Assembly: GCA_947383835.1 (NCBI GenBank)
Contig: CANDEV010000022.1
Coordinates: 1-42,154, forward strand
Direction of reading: 5' to 3'
Length of the DNA: 42,154 nt
DNA from: an uncultured Clostridia bacterium
Lineage (GTDB): Bacteria > Bacillota > Clostridia > Oscillospirales > Ruminococcaceae
Below the pieces are notes generated by a model that was not told the DNA's origin, searched no databases, and saw nothing but the letters and a program-made list of their open reading frames with translations. Below are positions 34,454-42,154 of this stretch, piece by piece; positions within the stretch are counted from its first letter, which is position 1, and every line of letters starts with the position of its first letter. Both the position numbers and the translations under genes were made by a program.

Positions 34454-34747
34454 ATGATTAACGTCGGTGAACGTCTAATATATTTTAGAGAAATACGGGG
34501 AATTACAACAAATAAACTTGCTAACCTTGCAGGAATATCACAAAGTACTTTGCGCGAAATTGAACTTGGTCAAAGGAATCCGAACGTTGAAACTTTATCA
34601 TATTTTTGTGAAGCTCTTGGCATAAGTATGTCGGAATTTTTTAACGAAAACGACAACGAATTAAACGGATTTTTAGTTTCGTCCGCAAAGAAATTATCTA
34701 AACAACAGCAGCTAAAACTGGCGGACTTTATAAACGAAATTTTATAA
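34454..34747 (+). CDS. XRE-family transcriptional regulator
   Basis: This 97-residue protein has a Cro/CI helix-turn-helix at about 5-60 (NKLANLAGISQSTLREIELGQRNPN) and a short C-terminal helix, perhaps for dimerisation. GAGGTGAA lies just before the start. It is probably the repressor of itself and of the divergent unknown gene. The leader is interrupted by a 123-base repeat element, which may have changed its expression. Confidence 0.88.
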   Translation: MINVGERLIYFREIRGITTNKLANLAGISQSTLREIELGQRNPNVETLSYFCEALGISMSEFFNENDNELNGFLVSSAKKLSKQQQLKLADFINEIL

Positions 34748-34751
34748 CAGA

Positions 34752-34790
34752 AAAGAGGCAAGAGTTTTCAGCTCTTGCCTCTTTTGCTTT
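34752..34790. terminator. Bidirectional-type terminator after the XRE gene
   Basis: A perfect 14-base stem, AAAAGAGGCAAGAG (34752-34765) with CTCTTGCCTCTTTT (34773-34786), ends in a T-run. It has the same core as the groESL terminator and the one at 35468. Confidence 0.88.
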
Positions 34791-34917
34791 ATCCGTGCAA
34801 ACAATAAGTAAAAAATTGTTAATTTTGTGTATTGTTTTTTGTAACTTTATGCGTTATTATAATAATAGACAAAAATAATATATTTAATAACGTAAATTAA
34901 AGAAATAGGTGAAAAAT

Positions 34918-35451
34918 ATGCCAAATAAAAAAACAAAAATCATTTTAGCAATAGCCATTGCCGAATTTGTTTTGTTGGCGATGTCGGTTGTCAGTATAAT
35001 ATTGCTTTTAAACAGAATAGCTGTCGTGACGGAGACCGCGTATTCCCAAGTGCCAGGCTTTATGGTAGCCGACCCGACGCGCACCCTTAACGACGGTAAA
35101 TACTATTTGAACGGCGATACCGACAGCATTTACTATGAGGTCAAGAATGGCAGTATACAGTTTGTTTTTACCGAAGAGAAATACAAAGAACATCTTAAAG
35201 AAATAAACTGGAATGAAAACGAAATTGACAGAACATACGATTGGGATGTGGAATTTTGGGAAAAACCGCGCCCATATAACGTATGGGTCTCTTACCGTCA
35301 GTCTCCCGAACCCGATAAACTGTTTTTGAGTTTTGAAACATTTAATATTGAATTTGGCGACAGAATTGTTCCCGCGCCGGGCATCGGCTATTCATATATT
35401 GACGAAAACAATTTCGGCTCTGACAGCGGTCCTGTTTTTACAAGGGTATAA
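34918..35451 (+). CDS. Unknown single-pass membrane protein
   Basis: This 177-residue protein has one membrane segment near the N-terminus (about 8-32) and a soluble, probably extracellular domain of about 140 residues with many Tyr, Trp and Asp residues. No family recognised. ATG 34918 is chosen because AGGTGA is about 6 bases upstream; a GTG at 34909 overlaps that ribosome site. It is flanked by two nearly identical terminators, so it is a single-gene unit. Confidence 0.6.
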   Translation: MPNKKTKIILAIAIAEFVLLAMSVVSIILLLNRIAVVTETAYSQVPGFMVADPTRTLNDGKYYLNGDTDSIYYEVKNGSIQFVFTEEKYKEHLKEINWNENEIDRTYDWDVEFWEKPRPYNVWVSYRQSPEPDKLFLSFETFNIEFGDRIVPAPGIGYSYIDENNFGSDSGPVFTRV

Positions 35452-35467
35452 TAACCGATTTATACAT

Positions 35468-35503
35468 AAGAGGCAAGAGTTTTCAGCTCTTGTCTCTTGC
35501 TTA
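35468..35503 (+). terminator. Terminator after the membrane protein gene
   Basis: AAGAGGCAAGAG (35468-35479), loop TTTTCAG, CTCTTGTCTCTT (35487-35498). One base differs from perfect pairing, giving a G-U pair. T-rich sequence follows. Confidence 0.75.
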
Positions 35504-35557
35504 TTTATTTCTTTGTAGCCTGCCGCGCAAAACACAAAAAAATGACACCCAAAACGC

Positions 35558-35610
35558 AAAAACCCCGTCTTAAATTGCCAGCAAATGACATTTAAAACGG
35601 GGTTTTAAAA
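35558..35610 (-). terminator. Terminator of the leftward XRE gene
   Basis: AAAAACCCCGT..TTAAAT (35558-35575) pairs with ATTTAAA..ACGGGGTTTT (35590-35606). On the minus strand the stem ends in a T-run; it would also work rightward. Between 35607 and 35699 I see nothing else. Confidence 0.8.
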
Positions 35611-35699
35611 TTAAGGAGCGCAAGCCTATCGGTTAAATTAGCTTACAAGATAAGTATAGCACAAAAGATTATCACCGTCCATTTTCATATGAAAATAAA

Positions 35700-35936
35700 T
35701 CATAATAAAATATGTACATCAATATCCTGCAAGACCTCGGCAAGTTTATCTTTATCTACCTCCAACGCTTTCCAGAGCTTCACAGCCGTTATCATCTTAG
35801 GCTCGGACACGCCGCGCTCGATATTGCTTATGCACCTGTCACTGATGTCGCAGATTTCCGCAAGCCTTTCACGGCTTAGCTTTTTCTCCTCCCTGCAGCC
35901 GCGCATAAACAGTCCGAACTTTTCATTAAAACACAT
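35700..35936 (-). CDS. Small XRE-family regulator
   Basis: This 78-residue protein is almost entirely a helix-turn-helix domain (FMRGCREEKKLSRERLAEIC, then SDRCISNIERG). The start is ATG 35936 with AAAGGA 8 bases upstream; a longer frame to 35993 has no ribosome site. Such short Cro-like proteins are common at prophage edges. It lies 84 bases past the next XRE gene on the same strand, just outside the phage genes, so it may belong to that element. Confidence 0.8.
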   Translation of the reverse strand: MCFNEKFGLFMRGCREEKKLSRERLAEICDISDRCISNIERGVSEPKMITAVKLWKALEVDKDKLAEVLQDIDVHILL

Positions 35937-36020
35937 AAAACCAGTCCTTTCGGTTAAATTTATTGGAGAAATTCCTCCATATAGATAAACCACCGAAAAG
36001 ACTATTTTTACTACAAGATT

Positions 36021-36227
36021 TCACAAATTTTCCGAAAAAATTATCAGTTCGCACAATTTGCACCCCAGAACAGAGCAAATTTTGTCAATATGCTCAAGCT
36101 TCAGAAAAGTGCATGAATTACCGCAAATATCGCAAATTGTGGATGGTCGAATACCCATCCGCGAGGCAAGCTCCGATTGTGTCATATTTCGATCGGACAA
36201 TAATTTCCGCAGATCAATTTTTATCAT
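36021..36227 (-). CDS. Small XRE-family regulator, Cro-like
   Basis: This 68-residue protein is a minimal helix-turn-helix (NMTQSELASRMGIRPSTICDI, then KICSVLGC). GGAGGG lies 5 bases before the start. Its upstream gap holds a palindrome (36259-36281) that could be its operator. Together with the neighbouring XRE gene it may be the remains of a phage switch. Confidence 0.8.
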   Translation of the reverse strand: MIKIDLRKLLSDRNMTQSELASRMGIRPSTICDICGNSCTFLKLEHIDKICSVLGCKLCELIIFSENL

Positions 36228-36258
36228 AATGTCCCTCCCTGATAGCTTTGTTAGCCCG

Positions 36259-36281
36259 CAAATAACAAAATACGTTATTTG
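36259..36281. promoter_or_regulatory. Palindromic operator candidate
   Basis: CAAATAAC (36259-36266) and GTTATTTG (36274-36281) are inverted with a 7-base spacer, between the dam stop and the small XRE gene start. Probably an XRE binding site. Confidence 0.5.
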
Positions 36282-36296
36282 TGCGTTAAAAAAATA

Positions 36297-37028
36297 TCAG
36301 TAATTTTTGATAATGACCTCCTTGAACTGTCCGGAAGAAAGATTATTCTGCCGTGAAATTGCCTGAATATTAAAATCCTTGTACAAATTTCGGACAAAAT
36401 CATCATCGTTATAGGAAAGTATAAAACGCCCTTTTAATGCCGTTAAAACACCGTTCAAACGGTAATGATCCGCCTCGGAAAACCGTTCCGAATAATTATC
36501 CTCCGTGGTATGATAAGGCGGGTCGCAATAAAAAAGCGCGTCGGGACGGTCGTACTGTTTTATCAATTTTTCAAAGTCCTTATGCTCAATTTCTACGGAA
36601 GAAATTCGCTTCTCAATATCCGCGAAATTATCCGTTTTTATTTCCCGACTAAAGCAGCCGTATGACCGAGCGTCCCCGCCGAAAGATGTCTTAACAATCA
36701 CATAAAACATAGCCGCTCTTTGAATGTCGGTAAATCCCATGCAGGAAAGCTTTTGCCGAATATCGCCGAACATTTCTCGGCTGTTTAAATAGTACCTAAT
36801 TTCTTTCTGTAATTCCTCGCGGTGATATTTAATGCAGCGGAATAAATTCACAAGGTCGCCGTTAGCGTCGTTGTAGACCTCAATTTTCGCGTGTTTTTCT
36901 GACGAAAACAGCACCGAAGCACCGCCGCCGAAAACTTCAATGTACCGTCCGAAATCGTTCGGAAATTCCGCGGCGATCCTTTTGGCAAGCAGGGATTTCC
37001 CGCCTATCCATGGGATAAATGATTTCAT
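36297..37028 (-). CDS. dam: DNA adenine N6-methyltransferase, D12 class
   Basis: This 243-residue protein methylates adenine in DNA. The AdoMet site is IPWIGGKS at 5-12 with FGGGAS at 33-38; the catalytic DPPY is at 169-172. The length fits phage-borne Dam enzymes. The target site cannot be read from sequence, and no matching restriction gene is nearby. GGAGGAA precedes the start. It directly follows the shortened portal gene, so the usual head genes in between have probably been lost. Confidence 0.88.
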   Translation of the reverse strand: MKSFIPWIGGKSLLAKRIAAEFPNDFGRYIEVFGGGASVLFSSEKHAKIEVYNDANGDLVNLFRCIKYHREELQKEIRYYLNSREMFGDIRQKLSCMGFTDIQRAAMFYVIVKTSFGGDARSYGCFSREIKTDNFADIEKRISSVEIEHKDFEKLIKQYDRPDALFYCDPPYHTTEDNYSERFSEADHYRLNGVLTALKGRFILSYNDDDFVRNLYKDFNIQAISRQNNLSSGQFKEVIIKNY

Positions 37029-37080
37029 AAAATTCCTCCAAAAAAATATTTACTGGACGTTTTTCCGTCCCGCATTGTTG

Positions 37081-38292
37081 TTACTCCTTGACTTCGGGAA
37101 TTCCCGCAACGGAAGTCAGCACCCGTATAAAATGCTTGTGGGCGTTCTGGATAAGGTCTTGCTTGTCGCCGTTGTACTGTGTAGCCGTAACCACCGACCC
37201 CGCGTTGAACTGATAATGCTTTGTTCCGAATCCGACCTTGAAGCTTAAAAAATCAAGCTGCGCCTGCACCGCTGCAACGTTTTCAGCAACGCGAAGCTCA
37301 GGGTTATGCTCCTGAATAAAGGGACTTCCCGTCGGCTTGTCACCGTCCTCTTGGGCGATATAGTAAAAAAGCTGCTGGTTGACCTCGTCGGGAGCAACTT
37401 GCTCCTCTCCCGCAATGTCCGAAAGCATACTCTTGCTCAAAAAAACTTTTTTCTGCCCTAACCAAATGTCCGAATTAAAATTGTTGTAAGCAAGGTCAAC
37501 GCCCTTTAAATTATCAATGGCATTGTAAAATACCGAACAGCCCAACCCGTTATTCCCCGAAATGGGATTTACAATAGCGGGCTTGCAAATGGCAAACCAA
37601 GGTCTGACCGACCCTGTATGTATTTTCGGTGGCAGATTTTCGGGGAGCTCATCATCTTCAAGCGCACCGCTTTTATCTGCCTTAAAAATATGATTTTCAA
37701 TTATGTACTCGTTACCCTCAAGCCTGTGGATCTCAAGATAAAGCCGCTTATTGCCGTGTACGCAAAGCTCCGAGCAGAAAGCCGCCTCGGTAATAATTCC
37801 GTTGTCGCAGGTCAGGGGGATTATCATGTCCGCGTCAATGTAATTCAGATCAATACGCGCGTCGGGAGAAATTTTGAATTTTCCGTCCTTATCAACAGCG
37901 GCATTTTTAAGGCGTATAACCACCGCCGCGGTACCCGACCACATCATGCGTTCCATAAGTCCGTTGGCTTCGTCCCAAAAATTATTGCTGCCGAAAACGC
38001 CGCCGTTCTCCGTGTCGCCGAGGATAAATTTTTCCGTTTTTTCATTGTCGAGAGAAACCGAGGTCTTGTCGTTGATAAGAATTGAAGCCCAATCCTCGCA
38101 AACCTTTTTCGCCATTTTCATGGTGTACATATCTTTCGTCCTGTGCTTTTTGCCGTTCTCAAAGCGTATGCGGTGAAACGGCTCGTAAAATCCCTTCCAC
38201 CATAATTTCCAGATATTTATTCTGTCGTAATAGTCAAGGCTTAGGCTGCAATTAAATTTTTTGTTGAGGTAATTTATTATTTCGCTGTTCAA
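37081..38292 (-). CDS. Phage portal protein, SPP1 gp6-like, C-terminally short
   Basis: This 403-residue protein matches the portal proteins of tailed phages, through which DNA enters the head. Recognisable stretches are IWKLWWKGFYEPFHR near 27, KMAKKVCEDWASIL near 59 and the late FNAGSVVTATQYNGDKQDL. Family members usually run on for about 80-100 residues after this last block. Here the frame stops soon after it, so the protein is probably truncated. A ribosome site GGAGGAAATTTTTT precedes the start, 12 bases after the terminase stop. Confidence 0.85.
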   Translation of the reverse strand: MNSEIINYLNKKFNCSLSLDYYDRINIWKLWWKGFYEPFHRIRFENGKKHRTKDMYTMKMAKKVCEDWASILINDKTSVSLDNEKTEKFILGDTENGGVFGSNNFWDEANGLMERMMWSGTAAVVIRLKNAAVDKDGKFKISPDARIDLNYIDADMIIPLTCDNGIITEAAFCSELCVHGNKRLYLEIHRLEGNEYIIENHIFKADKSGALEDDELPENLPPKIHTGSVRPWFAICKPAIVNPISGNNGLGCSVFYNAIDNLKGVDLAYNNFNSDIWLGQKKVFLSKSMLSDIAGEEQVAPDEVNQQLFYYIAQEDGDKPTGSPFIQEHNPELRVAENVAAVQAQLDFLSFKVGFGTKHYQFNAGSVVTATQYNGDKQDLIQNAHKHFIRVLTSVAGIPEVKE

Positions 38293-38303
38293 AAAATTTC
38301 CTC

Positions 38304-39643
38304 CTATCCGTGAATGTTGAAATATTTTATAAAGCGGCTGAAGCTGTATTCCAGCGCGTCAGCCGTGTCAATGTCGCAAGTGCCGTCGTCAAGGCGAACG
38401 TCCTCGGTAATTTTGCTAATGTCCCATACCTGCGTGCAAAGGCTGTCGATAACATTTTTACAACAGCGCAGCACCTTAAATCTGCCCTGCGAAATAAGCC
38501 CGTTGAGCGCGTAAATACGGCTGTTTATCGTGCCCTTGTAACAGTCGCGGACGATAACGTCAATACGCGCACGGGCGAACGCGGCGCGTATGCCGTTGAT
38601 GAGAGTCTGCTCCTCGTTGTCGCAGTCAATATAAAGTATTTTTTGATTTGGATATTCGCGGCTGACATATTTATAGAAATCTATCAACTCACGGTTAAGC
38701 CTGTCGGGGTCAATAGTACCCTTGCCGCCCTGCATTTTGTGATCCGCAATAACACAAAGGCTTTGGAACTTCCCGATAATAGCGGAAGCGACAAACGTTG
38801 TGCTTGAACCGTTGCCGCCGAAATCCACGCCAATCGAAATAAATTTAATGCCGCTGAATTTTTTATCGGCAATAAATTTTTCGGGATCGTCCGCAAAGGT
38901 CTGAAAAATGAGACCGTCGGCGGGACACCGTATGCCGAGAATTTTTCTTCGGTACTCGGCGGAATTAACGTCGTACTGGGAGATAAAAGCCTCCCGCTGT
39001 TCGTCGGAAATATTTATGTTGTCGTGAATGGTAAAATGCCCGTAATTATACCCCCCAATGAGAGTACCGTTGTCCTGCTTTTTGGCATAATCGTCAATGT
39101 AATTTTTGTAGATAAGCGCGCCGGGAGTGCAAGGGTTTAGTCCCAGAAAATTTTTCTCCGCCGAGCCGCCGCTTGTCGGGTGAGAGCCTCTTTTATGGTC
39201 TCCATATGGTGCAGGTCGATCTCGGTAGCGATCCACATTCCAATGGACGTACCGCGAAATTTCTTGTAGCTGTCAGCCTTTCCGCCGCTGACAAACATAA
39301 CGATTTTTGTCTTGTAATTTGTAAATTTCCCGCAAATGATCAAGGCTTCATTGCCGCGGTATTTTCCCCATTTGCACTGATTGCGGAAATAGTGTTCAAC
39401 ACCAAATCCATTACAGTCGCCGAGAATGAGCTTAGCAGTAGCGGCGGTGGACGCGGTGGCAAGGTGCAGCTTGTCGGGAGTATCCCTCAGCTCCTTGCAA
39501 AATGCGATAACGTTATCAACGGTCTTGCCCGCACGTACCGCACCCTCGGCAATATTGTAGGTGCAGTCACGGCAGCGGCGTATATATTCCATGTGCTTTT
39601 CCGAAAAATGATAGGGGATAGTTTTTTTACTTTTTATCGCCAT
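38304..39643 (-). pseudogene. Phage terminase large subunit, frameshifted
   Basis: The first part (39137-39643) carries the ATPase domain with a P-loop-like GAVRAGKT at about 34-41 and runs to KIFWD, then a TAA. The second part (38304 to about 39140) resumes in another frame at LNPCTPGALIYKNYI and carries the nuclease domain with VDFGGNG. Reading KIFWD straight into LNPCTPG needs a shift of one base at 39137-39142, where one base seems to be missing. No classic slippery heptamer lies there, so this is a decayed gene or a sequence error. The start is ATG 39643 behind GAGGAGG. Confidence 0.85.
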
Positions 39644-40091
39644 AAATGTCCTCCTCAATTTCCGAAATATCCTCAATTTCAACGTCACTGACAGGCTTGT
39701 CGCTGTACTTGTCGGGCATTTTGTTTTTCAGTAAAAACTGTAACGCCCCGATGTTGGGAGCGGTTTTCACCTGTTTAGTACGGACAGACTTTTTTCCGCC
39801 TTTATATGATACTTCTTTTTCCGTATGCGTACCGCCGATTGCCGCTTTGATTAATGCCATTTCAGCCTCGGCAGTAAATACGTCCTCGAAATTTTTAAGT
39901 ACCGTTGCCATGTTTTTTCTTTGTTTGTAAAATTCCTTTGCCATTTTACGGCGTTTCTTTTCGTCAGGCTCGGCTGACAGGGCATTAATAAAATCGGCAG
40001 CCGTCTGACCGCCGATCTCGTTATCCGTATTTTCGGCGGACTTTATTGCTTCCACCAGAGCTTTTATACTATTTTTTTCAACGGGAGTCAT
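39627..40091 (-). CDS. Probable phage terminase small subunit
   Basis: This 154-residue protein sits directly upstream of the large terminase, overlapping it by 17 bases. It is charged and helical, and ends in an acidic tail after APNIGALQFLLKNKMPDKY, a stretch typical of small-terminase-like phage proteins. It would bind the packaging site. Assignment rests mainly on position and that stretch. The ribosome site AAAGGAG is 12 bases from the ATG, a little far. Confidence 0.7.
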   Translation of the reverse strand: MTPVEKNSIKALVEAIKSAENTDNEIGGQTAADFINALSAEPDEKKRRKMAKEFYKQRKNMATVLKNFEDVFTAEAEMALIKAAIGGTHTEKEVSYKGGKKSVRTKQVKTAPNIGALQFLLKNKMPDKYSDKPVSDVEIEDISEIEEDIYGDKK

Positions 40092-40334
40092 AGGTAAAAA
40101 TCACTCCTTTCAAAACGCGAACGGAAACGCCCTTTTTCGGCGTTTTAATGTTCGGGGGTATAACTTTGACGAAAAATTATTAGAACGCCGCTCTAACGCC
40201 TTTTAATGGGTATTTAACGGCACTTTCAAAAGGGTAAGCTTCGCCATTCGGCTTTCGGAAAAATTTTTCCGTCCGATAATAAAAATATTCGTGCAAATTA
40301 TCGGAGCAGGGGAACGTATCGACCCTGTCCGAAT

Positions 40335-40499
40335 TTATTTGCCGTTTTGTATTTCCACGCTTATATTCGCCCTGTGGACTTTCCCGCCGAACCGTACCTC
40401 AACGGAAGCCTTTTTCTGCCGCGCGTTAAGATATTTTATATCGTCCTTATGTCCTGTAAGAAAACCTCCGCAGGTGATATTAGGGTTTATAATCAGTTC
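40335..40499 (-). pseudogene. Fragment of an unknown phage-side gene
   Basis: A minus-strand open stretch of 54 codons without a usable start reads GFLTGHKDDIKYLNARQ and then VEVRFGGKVHRANISVEI, with a balanced, protein-like composition. Its upstream end runs into the FRG remnant on the other strand. It looks like the tail of a phage gene cut at the junction. The 40092-40334 part holds no gene that I can see. Confidence 0.35.
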
Positions 40500-40700
40500 T
40501 CAGCATTTACAGTACATAATTCAATAAGAAAGCTTGTTGATATTTGTGATGCTGAAACATTACTTCGAATTACTATACCACATAAATGCAAAGACAATCT
40601 ACGATATGAGTTGTCCGTTTGTGGAATAACACAAAGTTATATTTATCCAGATTTAGAACATTTGGCAGATGAAATTAAAAAAATGAATAAAAATATATAA
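40470..40700 (+). pseudogene. C-terminal remnant of an FRG-domain protein
   Basis: The frame ending at 40700 reads NQFSAFTVHNSIRKL, then LLRITIPHKCKDNLRYEL and ITQSYIYPDLEHLADEIKK. This is the closing part of FRG-domain proteins (IP-K, then a G-I-TLFPDL-GLA pattern). The first three-quarters of the gene are missing: upstream of about 40480 the sequence belongs to the phage side. FRG proteins are frequent in defence islands, but their role is not settled. Confidence 0.6.
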
Positions 40701-40747
40701 AAGTAACTCGGTCAAAAATTTAGTATAGATAACTTTTTAATGCAGAT

Positions 40748-40788
40748 AAGCACAGCAACTCAAATTTCGAGTTGCTGTGCTTGCTTTA
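40748..40788. terminator. Terminator between convergent genes
   Basis: A perfect 14-base stem, AAGCACAGCAACTC (40748-40761) with GAGTTGCTGTGCTT (40769-40782), has a 7-base loop. A weak T-rich tail follows on the plus strand. It probably serves the FRG gene. Confidence 0.75.
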
Positions 40789-40847
40789 GTATAGTAACAT
40801 ATGTAAATCTATTATTTATGTATTATTAACTGGTTACACTTACAAAA

Positions 40848-41942
40848 TTATAATACGGATTTCGGAATTAGTTTATATGAGGATTCCTCTTCTTTTATAA
40901 CCATTTTGTAAATAGGAATATTTTTTTCTATGGCGATATGGCATAACACTTTTTCATTAATTTTACTAATTTTACGTCCAAGATAAAGTGCATTTGGTCT
41001 TTTTTTAGCACTCAAAAACTTTTCATTTAAAGAGTCATTTGAATTGCAATTGTAAATCAACCGCCATTCATGTTCGTGCTTCCATAAAATTGATTTATGT
41101 AGCAATACTTTTGTTGACATAAATAAATCTGGACATGGAATAAAATTTTGATATAAGGTGTCTGACATTGGCGGTTGAACATTCAATGCCATATTGCGTA
41201 GTACTTGTATCTGTAAAAGCCACGTTGCGTATTCTGTAGCATCAAATGGTGTATCATCATATATTATTTTATACAAATAAGCTCTATTAGAAGAAGGACA
41301 TACAATGCTTTTAGGACATAACATACAATCAGTATAATTCCAATTCCTAAAATCATATGCCAATGCAAACCCCTTACCAGAGTCTGCATAATATCCCCAC
41401 ATAGCTGGCGAATTTATTGATTCTGAAAAACATGCAAATTTAAGTGTATTTTGAATAATATGTTGTATATAAGGAATTCCGTTATCAAGCTGCTGAGTAA
41501 AGAAATCATGAGCTTGCTTTTTAAAATTTTCAATATCCTTGTCACACATTTCTGTTAATTTCAGTTTAAATATTGAAAGCATTTCTTTTGATATAAAATT
41601 TTGCTCAAAAAATGAAATATCTTTTTCATTTATAAATGATAAAATATTTTTAGGGAAATGATTAATTGCATTTTCAAGACTTGTTTTTATAGCTTGTTTA
41701 TTAAAAAATAATAGTGCATCAAAATCATCATTCATTTCAGATCCTAGTGCAAACCAAAGTTGATCTTGGTCAAATGCAGAAATGCTGTTTTCGTTGCATT
41801 GGCGAAAGCGATATAATTGAGAGGGTATTTCAGTTTGTAAAAATTTATTTAACGATAGATATTTTTCTGATTGCTCTTCTATAGATAAACTATTAGGCAC
41901 GATAATGTTATGTATCATTTCTTTATACTCTTTATTCTCCAT
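40848..41942 (-). CDS. DUF2971 domain protein
   Basis: This 364-residue protein has the DUF2971 pattern: LYRFRQCNENSISAFDQDQL near 40-60 with LWFALGSEMNDDFDA, then SPAMWGYYADSGKGFALAYD near 180-200, and WKHEHEWRLIY near 300. The function of this family is unproven; members often lie in defence or mobile regions. The start is ATG 41942 with GGAGGT 7 bases upstream. The gene is clearly more AT-rich than the main chromosome genes here, which suggests transfer. Confidence 0.82.
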   Translation of the reverse strand: MENKEYKEMIHNIIVPNSLSIEEQSEKYLSLNKFLQTEIPSQLYRFRQCNENSISAFDQDQLWFALGSEMNDDFDALLFFNKQAIKTSLENAINHFPKNILSFINEKDISFFEQNFISKEMLSIFKLKLTEMCDKDIENFKKQAHDFFTQQLDNGIPYIQHIIQNTLKFACFSESINSPAMWGYYADSGKGFALAYDFRNWNYTDCMLCPKSIVCPSSNRAYLYKIIYDDTPFDATEYATWLLQIQVLRNMALNVQPPMSDTLYQNFIPCPDLFMSTKVLLHKSILWKHEHEWRLIYNCNSNDSLNEKFLSAKKRPNALYLGRKISKINEKVLCHIAIEKNIPIYKMVIKEEESSYKLIPKSVL

Positions 41943-42017
41943 AAAACTACCTCCAAATCGTATGTCATTAAGAATATTTTTATTAACAAGCGACATTTAT
42001 GTCATATATAATATTAA

Positions 42018-42031
42018 AAAAGTATACTTTT
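42018..42031. promoter_or_regulatory. Palindrome AAAAGTATACTTTT upstream of the DUF2971 gene
   Basis: This perfect 14-base palindrome lies about 75 bases before the DUF2971 start, just past a weak leftward promoter (TTGTGA, 16 bases, TATATT). It may be an operator. Confidence 0.4.
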
Positions 42032-42105
42032 ATATAATATACTATAATGATATTATATCACAAAGTCTACTAAAAATATAGAAAATTTATTATCATATAT
42101 AGGTG

Positions 42106-42134
42106 TGGACAAATAGCGCATAATATGATATAAT
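42106..42134 (+). promoter_or_regulatory. Rightward promoter at the window end
   Basis: TGGACA (42106-42111) and TATAAT (42129-42134) are 17 bases apart. The predicted start of the transcript falls at about 42141, exactly on an ATG (MRKAK...) that leaves the window. Confidence 0.55.
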
Positions 42135-42154
42135 AAAGAAATGAGAAAAGCAAA

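Noticed and set aside
39137..39150. Programmed -1 frameshift in the large terminase
   Set aside because: No X-XXY-YYZ slippery site fits the point where the family sequence resumes (after KIFWD). The A-run upstream would shift too early and lose the conserved WD. A lost base or sequence error is simpler.
40347..40470. Upstream part of the rightward frame joined to the FRG remnant as one intact small gene
   Set aside because: Before about 40480 the plus-strand frame has no FRG similarity and the minus strand reads more like protein. The composition also changes there, so a rearrangement junction is more likely than a complete 117-residue protein.

Overview
The window reads as a chromosomal piece of an anaerobic gut or rumen Firmicute, most likely Ruminococcaceae/Oscillospiraceae. 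The reasons are strong AGGAGG ribosome sites, TTGACA/TATAAT promoters, a CIRCE-controlled groESL operon, an ammonium transporter fused to a P-II domain, and many lipoproteins with Thr/Glu/Ser-rich linkers. The assignment is inference from gene content; there is no rRNA or marker phylogeny here. I found no tRNA, rRNA or CRISPR array.

Layout. 1-296: a (GTCT)10 tract at the very edge, with a promoter pointing into it. 297-1854: two tandem XRE-VOC regulators sharing an operator sequence. 2125-3873: amt-P-II fusion with a structured leader. 4199-5880: ECF sigma factor and its translationally coupled anti-sigma factor. 6139-11103: a C39-like membrane protein, a zinc-ribbon/PASTA protein whose kinase domain has lost its catalytic residues, and a membrane-anchored lipase-like hydrolase. 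11259-24789: arginine biosynthesis genes, all leftward and in transcription order argG, argH, argC, argJ, argB. They are interleaved with four lipoproteins (three of them RsiV-like paralogues), an MmcQ/YjbR protein, two paralogous membrane proteins and a histidine phosphatase. 25129-28615, rightward: two lipoproteins with duplicated signal peptides and calcium-loop motifs, then a metallophosphoesterase. 28619-33677: a TPR lipoprotein, a DEAD-box helicase and groES-groEL. 33732-36227: small regulators and unknown genes, including a divergent XRE/unknown pair with matching operator-like boxes. 36297-40499: a decayed prophage (dam, shortened portal, frameshifted large terminase, small terminase). 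40470-41942: remains of an FRG-domain gene facing a DUF2971 gene, an AT-rich block resembling defence-island cargo.

Function. The arg genes supply every step from N-acetylglutamate to arginine except argD and argF, which are not in the window; ArgJ recycles the acetyl group. Amt-P-II couples ammonium uptake to nitrogen sensing. Much of the rest is cell-surface signalling: a sigma/anti-sigma pair, RsiV-like lipoproteins and a PASTA protein.

The most distinctive non-genic signal is two dispersed families of short inverted-repeat elements in the intergenic spaces. Family 1 has ends TATAGCAATCC/GGATTGCTATA around one or two GC-rich hairpins. Family 2 has ends TATACTAATTCAC/GTGAATTAGTATA around a long hairpin with a conserved AT-rich loop. 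They sit in the 5' leaders of groES and of an XRE gene, directly upstream of argH, between paralogues, and one supplies a stop codon. One family 1 copy appears nested in a family 2 copy. No single complete new multi-gene system is evident. The best candidates for unusual biology are the element families, the degenerate PASTA kinase, the XRE-VOC tandem with its shared operator, and the possible phase-variable locus at the left edge.
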